This document shows positions 1 to 13,550 of a DNA stretch of 64,000 nucleotides, piece by piece. The notes beneath the pieces are model-generated. The model saw only the letters and a program-made list of their open reading frames with translations, did no database searches and was not told where the DNA came from. Source of the DNA: Pestalotiopsis fici W106-1 (taxonomy: Eukaryota > Ascomycota > Sordariomycetes > Amphisphaeriales > Sporocadaceae). The translations under genes were made by a program, and so were the position numbers. Every line of letters starts with the position of its first letter. Position 1 is the first letter of the stretch. The stretch spans positions 636,685 to 700,684 of the forward strand of contig NW_006917099.1 in NCBI RefSeq assembly GCF_000516985.1, read 5' to 3'.

Positions 1-191
1 TTTTATTTTTATTTTATTTTTTGGAGAGAAGAAAATCGAGTAAAATCGAGATAATCTTCTCGCGATACCAACTGGTGCTTTGGATTGTCGCCAATGGGCC
101 ATCTATCTTGATGTACCTACTCGCCTGTCACCATATAACATCTTCAAGGTAAGACGCTAGGTCGAGGACCAACAGGAAGATCAAGACGGTC

Positions 192-1322
192 ATGTCTGGG
201 ACTAACTTGCAGAGCACGACAGAAGTCAAGGCCTACGTAGGATCGGCGGCGGCGGCAATGGGGGCCTACACCAGGGTCAAACAACATTTGAAGCAGGCCA
301 ATCCGTCGACGGAGAATGATGATCTTCTCGCCCAAGAGACGTTTCATTACACCTTTACCAGCCAACAGGACGTTGTGCCCAACTTCTTTCTCGGGGCCAT
401 TCTCGAGAAACCCTGCGATAGTGACGATCTCAGGAGGGCAAGAAGACCAGTGGTCATGCTAGAGGCACTCCTGATCACTTATTTGGGTCTCTGCCCCCAG
501 GGCATTAACACTCAATACTGCCCTGCCTTGGTGTGCAAATTTAACGCCGTGCTCCGAGAGGGCCTCGAGCTGCCGAACTTGGCAGATGTCACATTGAACC
601 GTTCATGGCCGCTATGGAACCAGTCAGGCGGTCGGAAAAAGTGCGGCAATTGCCATGGTAATCACCGTGACAAGGACAGGTGCAAAGCCTGCAAGCACTT
701 TCTTGCAACACAAGGCTATGAACGCCCGATCGTACCATGTGAGGAGAGATCCTGTTGTGTTAAGGACTGCACAGGCTCTACCAACCCACAATGGTACTAC
801 CTTGATCTGAGCCTTATGGACCAGACCAAAGTGCGCTGCCACCGTTGTTACGTCTGGTGGAGGAAACATGGATGTGACCGCACACGGTTCAACCCCGGCC
901 AGGAGTCTAACGAGACCTTTGTCTGCTCCACGTGCCAAGAGTCCGTCCAAGATGGCTTCATGAAGCGCTGCAAAGTTGACGTGCTGCGTCCCTGGACAGA
1001 TGAGAACAACCGGTGTCTCCCCCGTCACCTGAACCTCCATCCTATCAAGGTTTCGCCCATGAGAAATGACGAGAATGGCAACACTCTTCCCGCCGAATGC
1101 GTTAAATGTGACAGAAAGCTCGCAGCAGACTCACGGAACTTTCGCCGAATTGACAGTAGCCAGCCTTGGTCAGCATCGAACTTACAATGCATCACACGTT
1201 ATGCAAGATCAAATGTCAAGAAGAAGTTCGGCGAGAAGCCGGAAAACACCAATGCACCAATCAAGAAGGACAAGGATGGAAATGTGCTTCCATGTACAAT
1301 TTACATATGTTACGGAAATTAA
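192..1322 (+). CDS. Cysteine-rich GATA-like zinc-finger protein (hypothetical)
   Basis: Single open frame of 376 residues starting at an ATG. The second half carries several cysteine pairs: CGNC and CKAC (residues about 155-170), then CCVKDC, STNPQW and CHRC with a following WWRKHG. That set has the spacing and the TxxPxW-like core of a GATA-type finger, although the first cysteine pair is three residues apart instead of two. Further pairs CSTC and CVKC follow. A short motif with a GN-LP core (ENGNTLP, then KDGNVLP) occurs twice near the C-terminus. The second copy runs into CTIYICYGN and a stop, as if the final finger were cut short or a terminal intron were missed. A pyrimidine tract begins about 30 bp after the stop. 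Function is not recognised; a nuclear DNA-binding or recombination-associated role is only a guess. The coding call is fairly secure, the zinc-finger type less so. Confidence 0.6.
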   Translation: MSGTNLQSTTEVKAYVGSAAAAMGAYTRVKQHLKQANPSTENDDLLAQETFHYTFTSQQDVVPNFFLGAILEKPCDSDDLRRARRPVVMLEALLITYLGLCPQGINTQYCPALVCKFNAVLREGLELPNLADVTLNRSWPLWNQSGGRKKCGNCHGNHRDKDRCKACKHFLATQGYERPIVPCEERSCCVKDCTGSTNPQWYYLDLSLMDQTKVRCHRCYVWWRKHGCDRTRFNPGQESNETFVCSTCQESVQDGFMKRCKVDVLRPWTDENNRCLPRHLNLHPIKVSPMRNDENGNTLPAECVKCDRKLAADSRNFRRIDSSQPWSASNLQCITRYARSNVKKKFGEKPENTNAPIKKDKDGNVLPCTIYICYGN

Positions 1323-1350
1323 GAGAAACTAAGAGCAGGTTAAGAAAGAG

Positions 1351-1446
1351 TTTTTTTCTTTCCCCTTCTCCTTCTCTGGAATTTCTTTCCCTTCCTTTTT
1401 CTCCTTCTCTTTTTACTCCTTTTTTTTTGTCTCCCTCTTTTCTTTT
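1351..1446. repeat. Polypyrimidine tract
   Basis: About 95 bases almost purely C and T on the + strand, directly 3' of the GATA-like gene. Similar low-complexity tracts occur at 43385-43675 and, as purines, at 49289-49517, each beside an orphan gene. Confidence 0.8.
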
Positions 1447-2029
1447 AAAAAAATCCTAATTTAGTCTTAGTTGTAAAAAGTTATTGCTGAAAAGATTTAA
1501 CGGATCTCAGGTCGAGTCTTCGTTGTGCTTCTTGGTCGAGTTTAAATCTGCTCGGAGCCTGGCGTTTGCAGAGACCAAGCGATCATGTGCGGTTGAAGGA
1601 GGGGGGTCCTCGATCTTGATGGGTTGCGGCGCCTCAGACATTCAAACCACCTACTAGATATCGATCTGCTGTAGTTCGGGTACATAGTCACATCAGTCTG
1701 GCTCAGACATGAGATATACATACATGTGACGGCGAAAGGTGGCGGTCACGTACGTCATGCAGAATAAAAATGTTTACAGAAGTTTAAATGTCATTGCGCC
1801 CTTCCAGCAGCCATAAAACCAAGACTGTATGTCCGCTGAGAGCTGAACTATGCTAATCGGTTTCTAAAATATCAAAACTGGTATCAAAATGCGCTATATA
1901 TAGGGGTATATATGTAAACATGACCTTGAGTGAAAGACATGAGAAAAAGATGACGTGAAAAAAAAAATTAGTAACAAAATATGCATAAGAATGGGAAGAA
2001 AAATAGTCAAAAAATTGGAGAAAAACCTT
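1447..2029. other. Intergenic, no gene seen
   Basis: Convergent intergenic space between the GATA-like gene and the large minus-strand gene. It has A/T-rich segments consistent with 3' UTRs (for example tatatatagggg near 1893) and no coding frame with protein-like composition. Confidence 0.6.
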
Positions 2030-5000
2030 TCAGTCCAGCCGGTTGATCTCATTCTGCTCAAGGAACTGTTTGGCAATCTTGTCGCCGCCTTCAGCTGCGA
2101 CACCAAACCAGTGGAACGCGACGCAGTGCAGTGCTGGGTCATTCTTGACATCGACACCCTTGTTACCTTCTGATGCAGTAGCGGAACCCGACGAACCCAG
2201 TGCCCGGATTCTGTCCACGGGGTGTCTTGCACTGCCTCCTGGCTTGGCCCCAAATTTCTCCATGAGAGATTGTTTGAAGACGTCGCGGGGTTTGCAAAGT
2301 GGCATAATGGTCCTCTCTACAAGCTCTGGGTTACTCAGGTTGAAAAGCCCGAATTCCCTCTGTGCGGGATGTGACCCCTCTTTAGCCGTGATGGTCAACA
2401 TCTTGGCTACGTCTGCCAGTGAGTAGGGCAATGGTGACCTTGCCGTGTCTGAACCCTCGCTACTTGTGGACGATGGTTTTCTAGATTGCTGCTCCATCTT
2501 GATCACCTCATCTGCGACCTCAACCATTGTGCGGCAGACTTCCTGCTTCAGCGCTAGAGCAGCAAGACTCGTGTCGAAAAAGGCCTTGCCCTTTTCTGAC
2601 CTGTCGAGAGTATCCGCAGGAACAAAGGACGCAATGTACTGCAGATCACGAAAGAGTGTCTTGGGTCGTACACTGGGGTCCTTGAAGAGGGACTCGAGTA
2701 CAATGGCTACAGCGTCAGTGTTGACAGGTGCTATGGACACGATCGACCGTGTCTCAGCATTGCCGGACGAGCGTGTTTGCGCGGGAGACATGGTCGGCGA
2801 GAAGATGACCTGCGACCTACGCTCCCTGACGCTGTCCATTGTTTGTTCAAGCGCATTTGCACCTCCAAAGTCATCATCATCTGGGGGTGCGAGACGATCG
2901 CGCATAGCCCATCGGGAACGACGGCCGCTTGACGCCAAGGAAGCCTCAACCAGATGCTTCATTTCAAACAGGGCGTTGAGTTTAACGTGGGGGTTCGGGT
3001 TGACACAAAACATTCTCAGTAGGCGCTGGTAAGCCTTCTTGTAGGGAAAGTCGGCAGACTCATCTCTTCGTGATCGCCGGCTGCGCCGTGGACTGGTCTG
3101 AGTTGTCGCAGTACTATCATGGCTCTGTACAGTGGGGGTTTCGGATTGCTCAGATGTTGACTCGGCGGCGGCAGTCTCACCAGCAACGCGGAGATTGCCA
3201 AAACTCTTCTTCTTTTCAATCACGCGGCTCTTGAGGCCGTTCTTTGTGCTGACGAATTGGCGACTCTGAGCTTCCTGTGCTTGCCGACGCTCGATACACT
3301 GCTGTCCGAGTCCTCCAAACCAGCCGTCAGTCTCAGATCCCGCAGAGAACATATAGTTGCCGAGGTCGGACAAGAGAAGACTGGTCAAAGTTTGTCGAAG
3401 ATCCTCCAAGAAACGTTGTTTGGTTTCTGATTGACGTTGGAGATGCACAGTCTCATTTGACGAAGCAGATGTGCCAGGTCGGCCGCCAGAGTAATGAGAC
3501 GGTAGCTGACGACTGTAAGGGTGAGAGAAGGAGCCAGAAAAGTTTGTGATACTCGTCGTGGGTGAATGCGCGCGTGACACGACTGAGCTAGCGGAAGGCA
3601 TCGTAGATTGAAACGGTGACCAGAATGTCGAGGACGAGTCGATGGCATGCATCGGAGACGCGGCGCCAAAGTAGTCTTGAGAGTCTAGGATGTCGGACAT
3701 TGCAGTGCTCGCTCTGGAAAAACTGTAGCGGGAGTCGAATGATATCTGACTGACGTTGTGAGTTGTCATTGACCTCAGATCTCTGGCAATGGAATTTGGC
3801 CGGTTTGCAGATGAGGCGTAGCGCCGCTCAGGGTCACTGATGACGCTGGCAGCATCATCTCCACTCCAGAAACTGCTCTTCTCCCTCAAAGTCTTGGCAG
3901 GTCCTTCCAGAGACTTTCGATCGCGCTGGAACAATTCACTTGACCACAGTACAGGACCGTCAACGATGTTATCCCCGACAAGTTTGCTTACACAGCTGTC
4001 AACCTCACAGCAAAACCGGTGGATACGTTCTTCTCCTTGGCAGATGTTCTCGATTCGCATCTGCTGAAGCCATTTTGTCGTCTTTTCTGCTTGATCGTCA
4101 CTGAGTTTGTTGGGCCCGCCTTGCTCTTCACTTGCCGCCAGTATGTCGAGCATTTGTGACTCGTTCTTGTACAGGTAATTCGCAGCTGGACCACGGGATA
4201 GTTGTGCTCGAGTACGTTGAAACGTTCCCCATCTCCTGGGGACGCCCATGATTTTCAAGGCACTGCAGATACTGCGAGTGTGCTCATAGGGTGCCGAGTT
4301 GTGTACGTCAGTAATGTACCACATCTTGTCCCGCAGACTCTTGAGGCTTTTCATCATGGACGAAATTAATCCCTCGTGTCGTTCTTGACTTTGCTTGAGC
4401 CAGACGAGCCATGCGTCATATTCCTCAATGGCCGCATGAGAACGGCGTATTGAGTCCCTTGGCCCCCTCGAAAAGATATTCAATAAGTTGGCGTAGCCAT
4501 TTTTGCGAAGTGAAGGGGATGAAAGCTTATCGAGCTGCTGCAATGTCTTCCAGTAGAGGTGAGCTGCGACAAAATCCGACTGCACTCTGGATTGCGAAGA
4601 GGCGGCCTCGAGCATCTTGATCAATACAGGCTGTGAGTCATCAGCATGCCCCGCGTCCTGCTCGGAACGCGTTATTGACGGGGACCTCGAGGTATAGTTG
4701 CGTTCATTTCCTTCCCGCTCCATCTTGCGGTAAGGGTTTCTGCTGCCCATGGAAGATTCAGTGATGATGATCTTGTTTCTGGACTTGTACTTCTTTAGGC
4801 CAGTGGCACGGTTGCTCAATGTGGTCAGGCCGCCATCATCCTCGAGACCTCTTGGAATCTCAAAGTCTTCAACAAGCTTCAAGATGGAATCGCGCAACTG
4901 GTGGTAATCTTTGTCCAATTCTGGCCCATCATCCAGATCCTCATCTTCCGTGTCGCTTGTGGTTGAAGAATTTTCCTCCTCAAGATCCTCGTCGGGATCA

Positions 5001-7442
5001 TAGGTCATCTGTAGTGAGAGGTTGTGGCCATCGGCTGAAATGAAGAGCACAGCCCAACGTTCAGCACATGGATGACAGGAGCCAGACACAACCTCTTGGC
5101 CTAAAATTTGGACCATCTCATGCATAGCGAGTCTTAGTCGGTACCCGTCATCTTCGTAATTGCTCACCCGTTGTGGACTTCCAGTCTCGAGCATTGGAGG
5201 GGAATATCGTTGCGGCGTGCCTATCTGATCATCAAAGAACGGTTCCTTGGAAGTTGTGGCCTCGCTCGTAACGGAAGAGGTGCTAAGGCTGATGACTGAA
5301 GCAGTGTCAAAATTGTTTCGAGATGTTCCAAGGGAAATGGGCTGGGATATGGCAGAAAATCCGGACACAGACGGCGCGCCCGAGCGAATACTGCTGGAAT
5401 GAGCAGACTGGGGCCGCCGCTCAGGGAAGAGCGCATTTACTAGGGTAAGCAAATCAGCTGGACTAACGACCAAGTACGGATGCACCTCGGCTGTTTCTCG
5501 TAAGGACGTGATAGATCTGGCTGGCAAAAGTCGTCCAATGCCCCGAGATCTTGCAGGCTTGAAGCGTCCAAGAATGTTCTCAATATGATTCTTCACCTTT
5601 GGTGGCGTAAGCACAGGCTTCTTGGAACTGGTCCAGGTCATGTCAATAACCAAATCCTTGGCCTTGGAGGCAACCTTTTTGAGGATCTTCTGGCGGCCAT
5701 ATTCGGTGATGTGGTATTCTGCCATCATTCCATGTCGTTCTGGGTGGACAATCACATCCGAAAGCCAATGGCCAAAGAGCCACTTGGAAACAAACCAGCG
5801 CCTGACGCTCTCGATTAAGCGAGGATTCAGCCGTCTGAGAATCTCACTGCCCAACTCCAGGACACCCTCGGGAATTCCTGTCGCATCTTCATCGTCGAGA
5901 ACCTCAAAGAGATCATTGATGGCCCGATCGTAGAACTCATCACTGGCAACGTTGTCCTTGTGAGTCCATTCCGAAATGTTGAAGCGAGTCCCGTTTTGAT
6001 CCTCGGCACGGTCAAGCAAGAATGCACCGTCTTCCAAGATCTTCATGAGAAACCATTCCATATTCGATCGCCCGGACCAATCGCGCAAGGCAGACCAAAC
6101 GTCCAGTACAGAATAGAGGATTGACTCATTGGCAGAATTGGAAAACTTAGCTTCAGAGATGAGACGGGCACAAGCATTAGCCCAAATGTCATTTCGTCGT
6201 CGGTCCTCGGCACTATCTGGTCCGGCAGAATTGGCGAAACTGGTGTAAATGAGTGCTGAGAGCGGATCGTGGCGTTGAAAGGAAAGTAGCCGTTCCACAG
6301 CATTGGCAGACTGGGCCGAGTTCTTGGCGGCGGCACCTGGAGGATTGCGCCCACTCGGGCGACTGTTGTAGTAGGGCAAGACCGACTCTACTGGTTCCGA
6401 TCCTTGATGGAACGTGTTGAGCGCCTGGAGCTCAGCATTGCTCAAAGAAGAAAGTCTCGATGCCAGATAATCCGGGTTGGTGCGAATCTGTGTCAAGAAG
6501 TTCAAAAAGGCTTCCCGGGCAGAGGCAGAAATATCGTTAAGAAAGGGCGCGACGGAGCCAATGTTGGCACTACCTCCAGTTCCATTTGACAGTGTATCCA
6601 AATTATCAGCAGATTCCAAGCCAGGAAGTTTGACAGACTCCAGGTCAGGCTCCAATAAAGCGTAACGGCGCGTGTCGTCGCAGCTATTCCGGACATCATG
6701 AATGGCGCCAAAGAGGTTTGCGAATGCCTTCTTGTCCTCGCCTCGAAAGCTGTCGGCCAGGTTTCTCTGCGTGATCTCGCCACAACGGGTCAGGCGTGCA
6801 GAAAGGGCGGTTGATACGAGAGACCGCTGAAGGCGAATTCGAGTGTTGGCGCGCTTGCGCTCCTGGTATTTGGATAGTCGTACCAAATGGGCGAGCTCCT
6901 CCAGAGTTGTTCCTTCGGCCTCAAAGTTGAGTTGTGGATTGGAGTACTGCGACATGTCGGCGAGAAGCGGATGTGATGCCGTGTTCGGGGCTTCGTTTCC
7001 TCTTGGGGCCGGCGCAGTTTCGGGCGTTGGCGAGGATGGAGCTTCTACTGGAGAAGACGCTTCCTGGGCTATAACAGGCTTCTTTTGCGCACTCGCGCTT
7101 CTACGGTGGCCGTGTACACCATGGCCGTGCCTATCGCTGTCCAAACTCCTCCGTAGTGGAAATGAGATCACTGGCTTGAGCAAGGGCTCGGGGAGAGGGC
7201 CTTCGCTGGGGCTCCTGGAACGTAAACGGCGAGGTCGGGAGGGGTCATGACGACGGCTCAGAGGAGAGGGTGTTGGAGACCTCGAGCGTTCGGTTGTGGA
7301 TGGAGAGAGAGCTGAAGCAAGAGAGTAGCAAAGTCAGTCATCTAGCCTTGCGCACGAGAATTTGGCTAATCATGGCAATCGACATACGAGGCGAAGAATG
7401 TATCCGCACGGGTGAGGAGAGAGATCGCTGCATGGAAATCAT
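2030..7442 (-). CDS. Large RasGAP-like / Sel1-like domain protein
   Basis: Two exons: 7442-7388 and 7311-2030, giving 1778 residues. The long frame has no ATG at its 5' end. A first exon starting at ATG 7442 (or the in-frame ATG 7433) joins it through a GTATGT donor at 7387 and a TTGCTTCAG acceptor ending at 7312, keeping phase. The N-terminus is Ser/Pro/Arg-rich and disordered. Residues of about 200-600 are helical and resemble the RasGAP fold in its last helices (KWLFGHWLSDVIVHPERHG, then an R-K-L-K-A pattern), but the catalytic arginine finger was not identified. The middle has acidic and Ser-rich linkers. The last 100 residues (ALHCVAFHWFGVAAEGGD) resemble a Sel1-like helical repeat. A signalling or polarity role is inferred. 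The coding call is certain; the RasGAP assignment is tentative. Confidence 0.72.
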
Positions 7443-10400
7443 GATGGGCCATGTGGTATCGAGGTCAAGGGCGCACAATCACCCAAGCACGACTAGCAGC
7501 CGGTGCTAGTTGGGCTATGGTGGTGCAGTCTACTCAGGCATATGGTGCTCGGTGGCTGTTGTTTTCGAGAGTCGTCGCTGCTGGCAAGCTTGGACGTATT
7601 CGAGGACAGGCGCAGAGGAGAAGGGTATCTAGAGGCTCCAGGTCTCGCTTGTGCCGGTCGCAATTGTCGGACAGAGGGGGTGCGCAGTGGTGGAAGAAGG
7701 TATGTACTATAGGTAGCAGCCCTAGTTCAATACGGCACTGTCACGAGATTGCGGGAGATCTATACTGGAAAGGAAATACGACTGGAAGAAATATACGACA
7801 CAAGAATGGAGAGAAATAGAAGGTTGGCGAGCGGCAACACAACAAAAACAAATCATGGACCAGCTGTCAAGTCAACCCAAGATCAGGTCAGGGCATCGGT
7901 AGGCAAATGTACGGTAAGTGTGTATTCGTCTTAGTAGGTAAGGTATTGATTGTGCCACTCAGCAGTTCCAGTCCCTCGTGCTGCGGTCAACCCTGTCACG
8001 TTGTCCAGCACAGCAGCGGGCTCGAGCTGGCAGGCAGGAGGATGCTTGCGTGAATGGAGGGATGGATATGATGGATGGAGGGATGGCGGGTTGAACTTGG
8101 CTGCCGTGGGGTAATAATGCACTGGGTCCGGCCATGCCCGATGGGGCCAAGGGGGGCCTTGGAAGGCCCTTGACAGGCGGGACGCAACAGCCCAGCCACG
8201 AGCCTTTACTGGTGTACTAGTGTTGCTATTTCACCATGACAGCGGCTCTCTGCCAACCTCCATTACGGCGAACCATGGGAAAACTCGAGTTTTTTTTCTT
8301 TAGTTTTTTTTTTTTTTTTTTGTGATCGGTTCACTTGTGCTGTCTGTCAACTTCGCAAGTGTACCTAACCGAGTGTTTGTGCTACATGGCACCTAGTTTT
8401 GCTCAACATATGCCAGGCGTCTCATTTGTTCATGTGTCTGCGACAGAAGTACTGTGTAGGCTGTAGGTGCTAAAGAAAAGAATAAGTTCAAACAAACACG
8501 GGGAATATAATGTGTAGGTAGGTACCATGTAAGTAGCAATGGAAGATCTCACCCAATCATCCACTTTCTTAGCAATTTCATCCACCCAAACTCGCCTTCT
8601 AACGGACCGACACGAACTTGATCAGCCTCCTCCAACGCGACCAATACTTTAGTCACGGCTAGGGTTTTACGGAGGCACTGTGTAGTAGGTAGGTGTGAAG
8701 CTTCACCGATTCTTGCGAGTTGTAAGTAGCACTATTATCATTTGGCCACGTTACCTACTCGTCCGACTGCCTGCTGTTGTCCTTTCATGTCCTGGTGCTC
8801 ACATACCTGCTACATACGTACATACTGCTGAATCTCTAAAGAGTACCATGCAGCATGCTATATCTATCACGCATGCTGTGCGTCCATGCCGCTGTCCTGG
8901 CAAAAAAACCGGCGGGCTGCAGCAACAGCACAAATGACGACGATTACGTTTCAATATGGAGGGAGGTGCAATGTTGAGGGAGAACTCAAAACTGCTTATC
9001 AGACCAATGAAGGGGCGCAATTTTTCGGTGTCCGTTGTATAATTTATTCGGTATGTGTTCTTCTCTCATACTCGAATGTACTCGGCCGACTTGTTATTAT
9101 TATTATCTGCCAGTGTTGTGCGCGCGCGCGCTCTCTCGCTGCAAGTCATATGCCAGAGGGCTCCGTTGTCTCATATGTTGCACCTATTAGAACTGGCAGC
9201 GGAACAGAGCTCAGGTCAGATCAGTGCGCTGGCCTTGCATTGGCAGATATGCATCAGTTCCTTTTTTTTTTATTTCCCTCACCTTTTCTTACGCAAGCCC
9301 GCCTTTTCGTTCTCTTACCCTATCTCTATCTCGGCTAGCGAAAAGAGCTCCTCCTCTTCCTCCTCTTGACTGTACCTACATACATACATGAAATGCAATG
9401 TAGGTACCTTCGCTACCGACCTGCACCACAGCTGCGTGCTCACCCATCCGCAGCATGGCATGGTGCTGGGGTTGAGAAAAAAAAAGTTTGGGGGGGTCTT
9501 TGGTCTTAGACTGGCGCCAGCTTTTGCCCGGGCAGCGCCTGACGTCTTGTAGCCAGCCAATCCACTGGCAACACGCTTCTATGACCCGATGCATGTGCCA
9601 ACGCATTCACGACCAATCGCCGCCTTGAGCCGACCCCCCATTTCGACGTGTCCATCCACAGCCAATCGCAGTTCTTAATGAGCCCTATAGGACAAGGTTG
9701 GCTGGGCCTCTCAGGGCCACCCCATCCTAAAGCCATTCTGCCCATTCCCCTTCCCCTCCTTTACCCTCCTTCCTGGCTATTGTCCCCGCCGGAGGATCAC
9801 AACCGGGCGGGAGATTGGCAGATGAGCGGCAGCACCCGGGCAGAGAACTACTAGGCAAGCCAGGGCAAGACCTGGCAATCGAAAGGGTGCTCTGCCCTCT
9901 TCTTCTTCTCCCACGATGGGCTCGAAAGCAGGTGATTCTGGTCTGCTGCTGCTGCTTCCTCTCCCATGTGCTCCGCTCTTTTGACGATGCCGCATCAACG
10001 GACCACGGCACAGCAGCGCGTGTGAGAGTATCCATTGCCATGCCCTTTTTCAGCCTTGTACGTCTCCCCAACGCTGCACGTCAGATGCTATTACCGGTTT
10101 GTTGTGGACCATAGTCGACCACTCTGGTGAAGCAAAAGGTATAACTAGATGGCGAGATCATCTTACTCGACACAGCGGCATGGCCAGCCGCCCTTTAGTC
10201 AGCTCAGTCCAGCCCCGTTTCCGTCAGCTCTGACAGGAACGCCCAAAGGCTGGAACTGGACAGGGCAATTCGTTGGCAGGCCCGGGCCCCATATCGACTC
10301 TTGAAACCCTAGATGTGTGGGCCAACTATATTCTACTATCAGCGGAGCCGATAATGGGCCAAGTACATGTAGGCCCAAAACAACAACGCTTCGACCCAAA

Positions 10401-11131
10401 CTTGGTACGTTGTTGGAACTCGGGGGCTTATTATTCTAGTCCCATTCCCATCTCTGTTAGTTCTGTCAACCACTATAGCAAATCAGAGCTCTCAAATACT
10501 ATTGCGATCGCGATTGCAACAATGCACTTGAGCCAACATTTGACGCTTCATGGCAACGCTAGGCAAACACTAAACAGACACGGCATTGTACGCTCCTTGG
10601 CTGTCTCAGTAGTAGATAAGTGATGATAGGTCAAGTTGCGTAGTTAAAGCCAATCCACTCATGGAAATAGTAGTAATAATAATCGCTATTATCTTTTGAC
10701 GGACCGACATCGGCTGTAAAGGATGCAATTATATTATGTATGATCTGCATATATTTACACCCATGATCCATGTTGGCGAGCTGGCAAGTTTGCAACAGTC
10801 GGTCAAGACTCAAGACTGACCTCCTAAGCGCGCGCGCTTTTCACAGCGAGCGCATTTTAGCCGCGATTTTGTAAGAACAGGAGAGTTTTTGAAGCCGGAG
10901 TCAACATGTTTACTCCGAGTTAATTTTTGATCGTCTTGTTTCATCTTCACTAATTTGTCAGTTTATAGCGTAGAGAAGTTTGTGAGTGCTCCTATAAATG
11001 GCTTCATATTTGAAATAGGAAAAAAAAAAACACATCAAGTCGTTACCGCTGCCCAAAAACCAACCACCAAGAGAAGGTGAATCCAAATCCTCCACAGGAC
11101 GCCACGTAGTATCTTTACACATATACTCTAT
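7443..11131. other. 3.7 kb intergenic, no gene seen
   Basis: Both strands were read for coding composition; only short frames without family motifs appear. The segment contains homopolymer T (about 8291-8322), short alternating GC runs (9121-9130 and 10829-10838) and pyrimidine-rich leader-like sequence near 9740-9990. Part of it must be the promoter of the large gene ending at 7442. The rest may hold non-coding transcripts that cannot be judged from sequence alone. Confidence 0.55.
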
Positions 11132-13550
11132 CTATGGGTTGGTCCACAGGCCCTCATTCGTCCCGCCATCTTCCTCCATATTCCTCATCAGGCTATCAAA
11201 AAAGGCCATGTCGACGCCTTGGAATGCCCAATCCTCGCCTGGGGCTGCCAGACCAGGATACGGTTCGTATGGCATCAAGTGGTCCGCCACGCAGCTGTCC
11301 AAACGATGGGTAAGAAGACTGGGTACAGAACCATCCAGATCATCACTAGTAGTATTGTTCATGTTGTCAGAGCTTCCTTCCTGTGGATATACTGTTGCAT
11401 GTCGTGGTCCAGAACTGGTATTCTCTGCGCCGTCAGCATCCTGCGGCTGCTCGGGAATAAGAGGTCTGGCGGGTTCCTTGCTCATGCCGTGGCGGGCGAT
11501 CTTGATGATTCCAAAGTAGGGAATATGAACGCGCACCGAGGTCGTCTCCTCACTCTTATCCGCAGGGTCCGCAACCACAGTCTCTCCAGGCTGTACGCTG
11601 ACCTGGGCCGTAGTAGTAGTAGTGGCAGGCGGGTCGTCTCCCGGCATCTGCATCTCAATGGCCAGCATCCTCCGCAAGAGGTCGGCGCTCTGGGCACTCA
11701 GGGCGTCCGAGTTCATGCGGTTGAGCTTTTCCATGTTCTCCTGAGCGCGCTCAATCATGGCGCGGTCGCTGAGATACTGATGAGCCAAGAGGTTGTCGGC
11801 TCCTGAACGGTGGCCATCCATGTGAGCCAACAATAAAGTCATGGCGGCCATGAGCGCGAGAAAGTCTACAATGCGGCAGCTGTAGGCTGCTCGATTGGAG
11901 CTGCGCAATATGATGAAGCGTGAAAGTAACTCTCGTGAGGCGTTGACGCACGTGATCCGGGAGTACTCGTAATTCCTGTTGGTGGTAGACCGGAGCATGT
12001 AAGGTAGATGAAGCTGATTTAGAAGATTGTAGTGAAGTACTTGAGAAAAGAGCCTCTGGGTCTCGCGAAGAGTGTCTTCCGGCGTCACATCCATGGATGG
12101 CGCCAACCACCATTTGCTGGGTAGACTCCTGGCTGTTTTCTGCAACTCCACATCAATTTCCCGTGTCACTTCAACATCAGGAATATTAGACGTTGACTCA
12201 TTTCGCTCTGATATTTTAGAGGCAATGACACAGTGCATCCGCTCCAGTCGACCCATGGGGGTATCGTTGGAAAACAAGGCGTCGGATGTTAGACTATTGA
12301 CATCTGAACCACCTGATTGAGGAAGTCCTAGCATCAAGCTCAGATGACAGTCTAGAAATCGGATTCGCCACCACATGTGGCGTGTGTTTGACTTGGTCGT
12401 GCTCGGATCGATGACCTCTACTTGTGTTCGATTATTCGGTCGATGGATGCCCATTAGTTGTGCAATGCTCATGGCATGACGATTGGTGAGCCAACTTTGT
12501 CGTAAACTCCCCATATTGGCCTCATACATGCTCTGGACCATGACACATTCGAGGCCTTCGGCGTTGCCTAGTAGTCCGTGATCATTTGTGACTAAATGTG
12601 CAAGGTCTACCAACCGAGTCCTCAGTGCTCGCGGCGTCTCTTTCAAGCCCTTTAGTTCTCCCACAAGATTGGGCTGAAGATGGAGTAAGTATATAGCCAG
12701 CCGAAGCATATATCTTGCCAATATAACTGGATGAGCATTCGGTCTAGGCACCATGGCCAGGCTCCGTGAAGTCTCCCTAATGCGTCAAAATTAGCTCTCA
12801 ATTTGTCACTGTCATGACTTTTACGTGGAGCCCTCTTTGCGGAAACCACACTTGCTGATGGAAAGGAGTCCTTCATATAAGAAAAGGCAATAAGCGCAAC
12901 AGTAACATGGAACTCAAATGTTGGAGAGTAGCAAGAATAAGGAATACCACATATTTCGAATACTTACATGCCCGTTTGTTCGAGAATAGTATACGGCAGA
13001 ACCAGAACCTCGTGCGGTAACGTGAAGGGATGGCGATTTGCGTTGCATATTATCTCGATCTCCTTTTGAGATGGCAAAGCCGCATACAAGGTATCGGATA
13101 ACTGTCCATGCTTGTTTCGTGACTCCAGTGCGTTGACTGCGAGATCTGATGCGAAGATGCCACCGACAGATCTAGGTGTAGCATCCTTGAAAGAAGTAGT
13201 TAGTAGATTTCAAAGATGATAAAACGACTTCTCACCTCTGCTGAGATTGTTGTTGCCGGTGTAGGAAAGTCATGAGCCTTTGCAGTATCATCGGTAGTAT
13301 CTTCGGGAAATTCCTGGCCAATACATTTGGAGCCACGTCGGCGACAAGCATTGCAAACGTCGCTGTTCAAAGGGCTCAAGACACATTTCATCTTGCGCCG
13401 TTTGCATTCCCAACAACTCCGGGTGCCTTTGCGGACTTTCCTCCGCTTGGACTCGGACTGTACGCTAGTGTCATCCTCCTCGTGCTGTGCCGGCTGCTTG
13501 CGGTAGGGCGGTACGACTGCCACTGGTCGCGAAAACCGCGATACGTTCAT
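11132..13550 (-). CDS. Zn(II)2Cys6 fungal-specific transcription factor
   Basis: Three exons, 13550-13236, 13185-12968 and 12776-11132, giving 725 residues. Exon 1 holds the binuclear cluster with six cysteines in the pattern CWECKRRKMKC ... CNACRRRGSKC at residues about 46-76, preceded by a basic stretch (KRRKVRKGTR). Exon 2 continues through FTLPHEVLVLPYTILEQTG. A GTAAGT donor and a CATTAG acceptor at 12778-12777 restore phase into ETSRSLAMVPRPNAHPVILA, which opens the fungal transcription-factor regulatory domain (LLHLQPNLV, GLECVMVQSMY, AMSIAQLMGIHR). The acidic, Asp/Ser-rich C-terminus may be an activation region. The family binds CGG half-sites and acts in the nucleus. It is transcribed divergently from the MFS exporter at 14075, which suggests that exporter and nearby enzymes as targets (inference). 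Confidence 0.9.

Noticed and set aside
9121..10838. Alternating GC runs as Z-DNA regulatory sites
   Set aside because: Runs of about 10 bp are expected by chance in a region this long; no further support.
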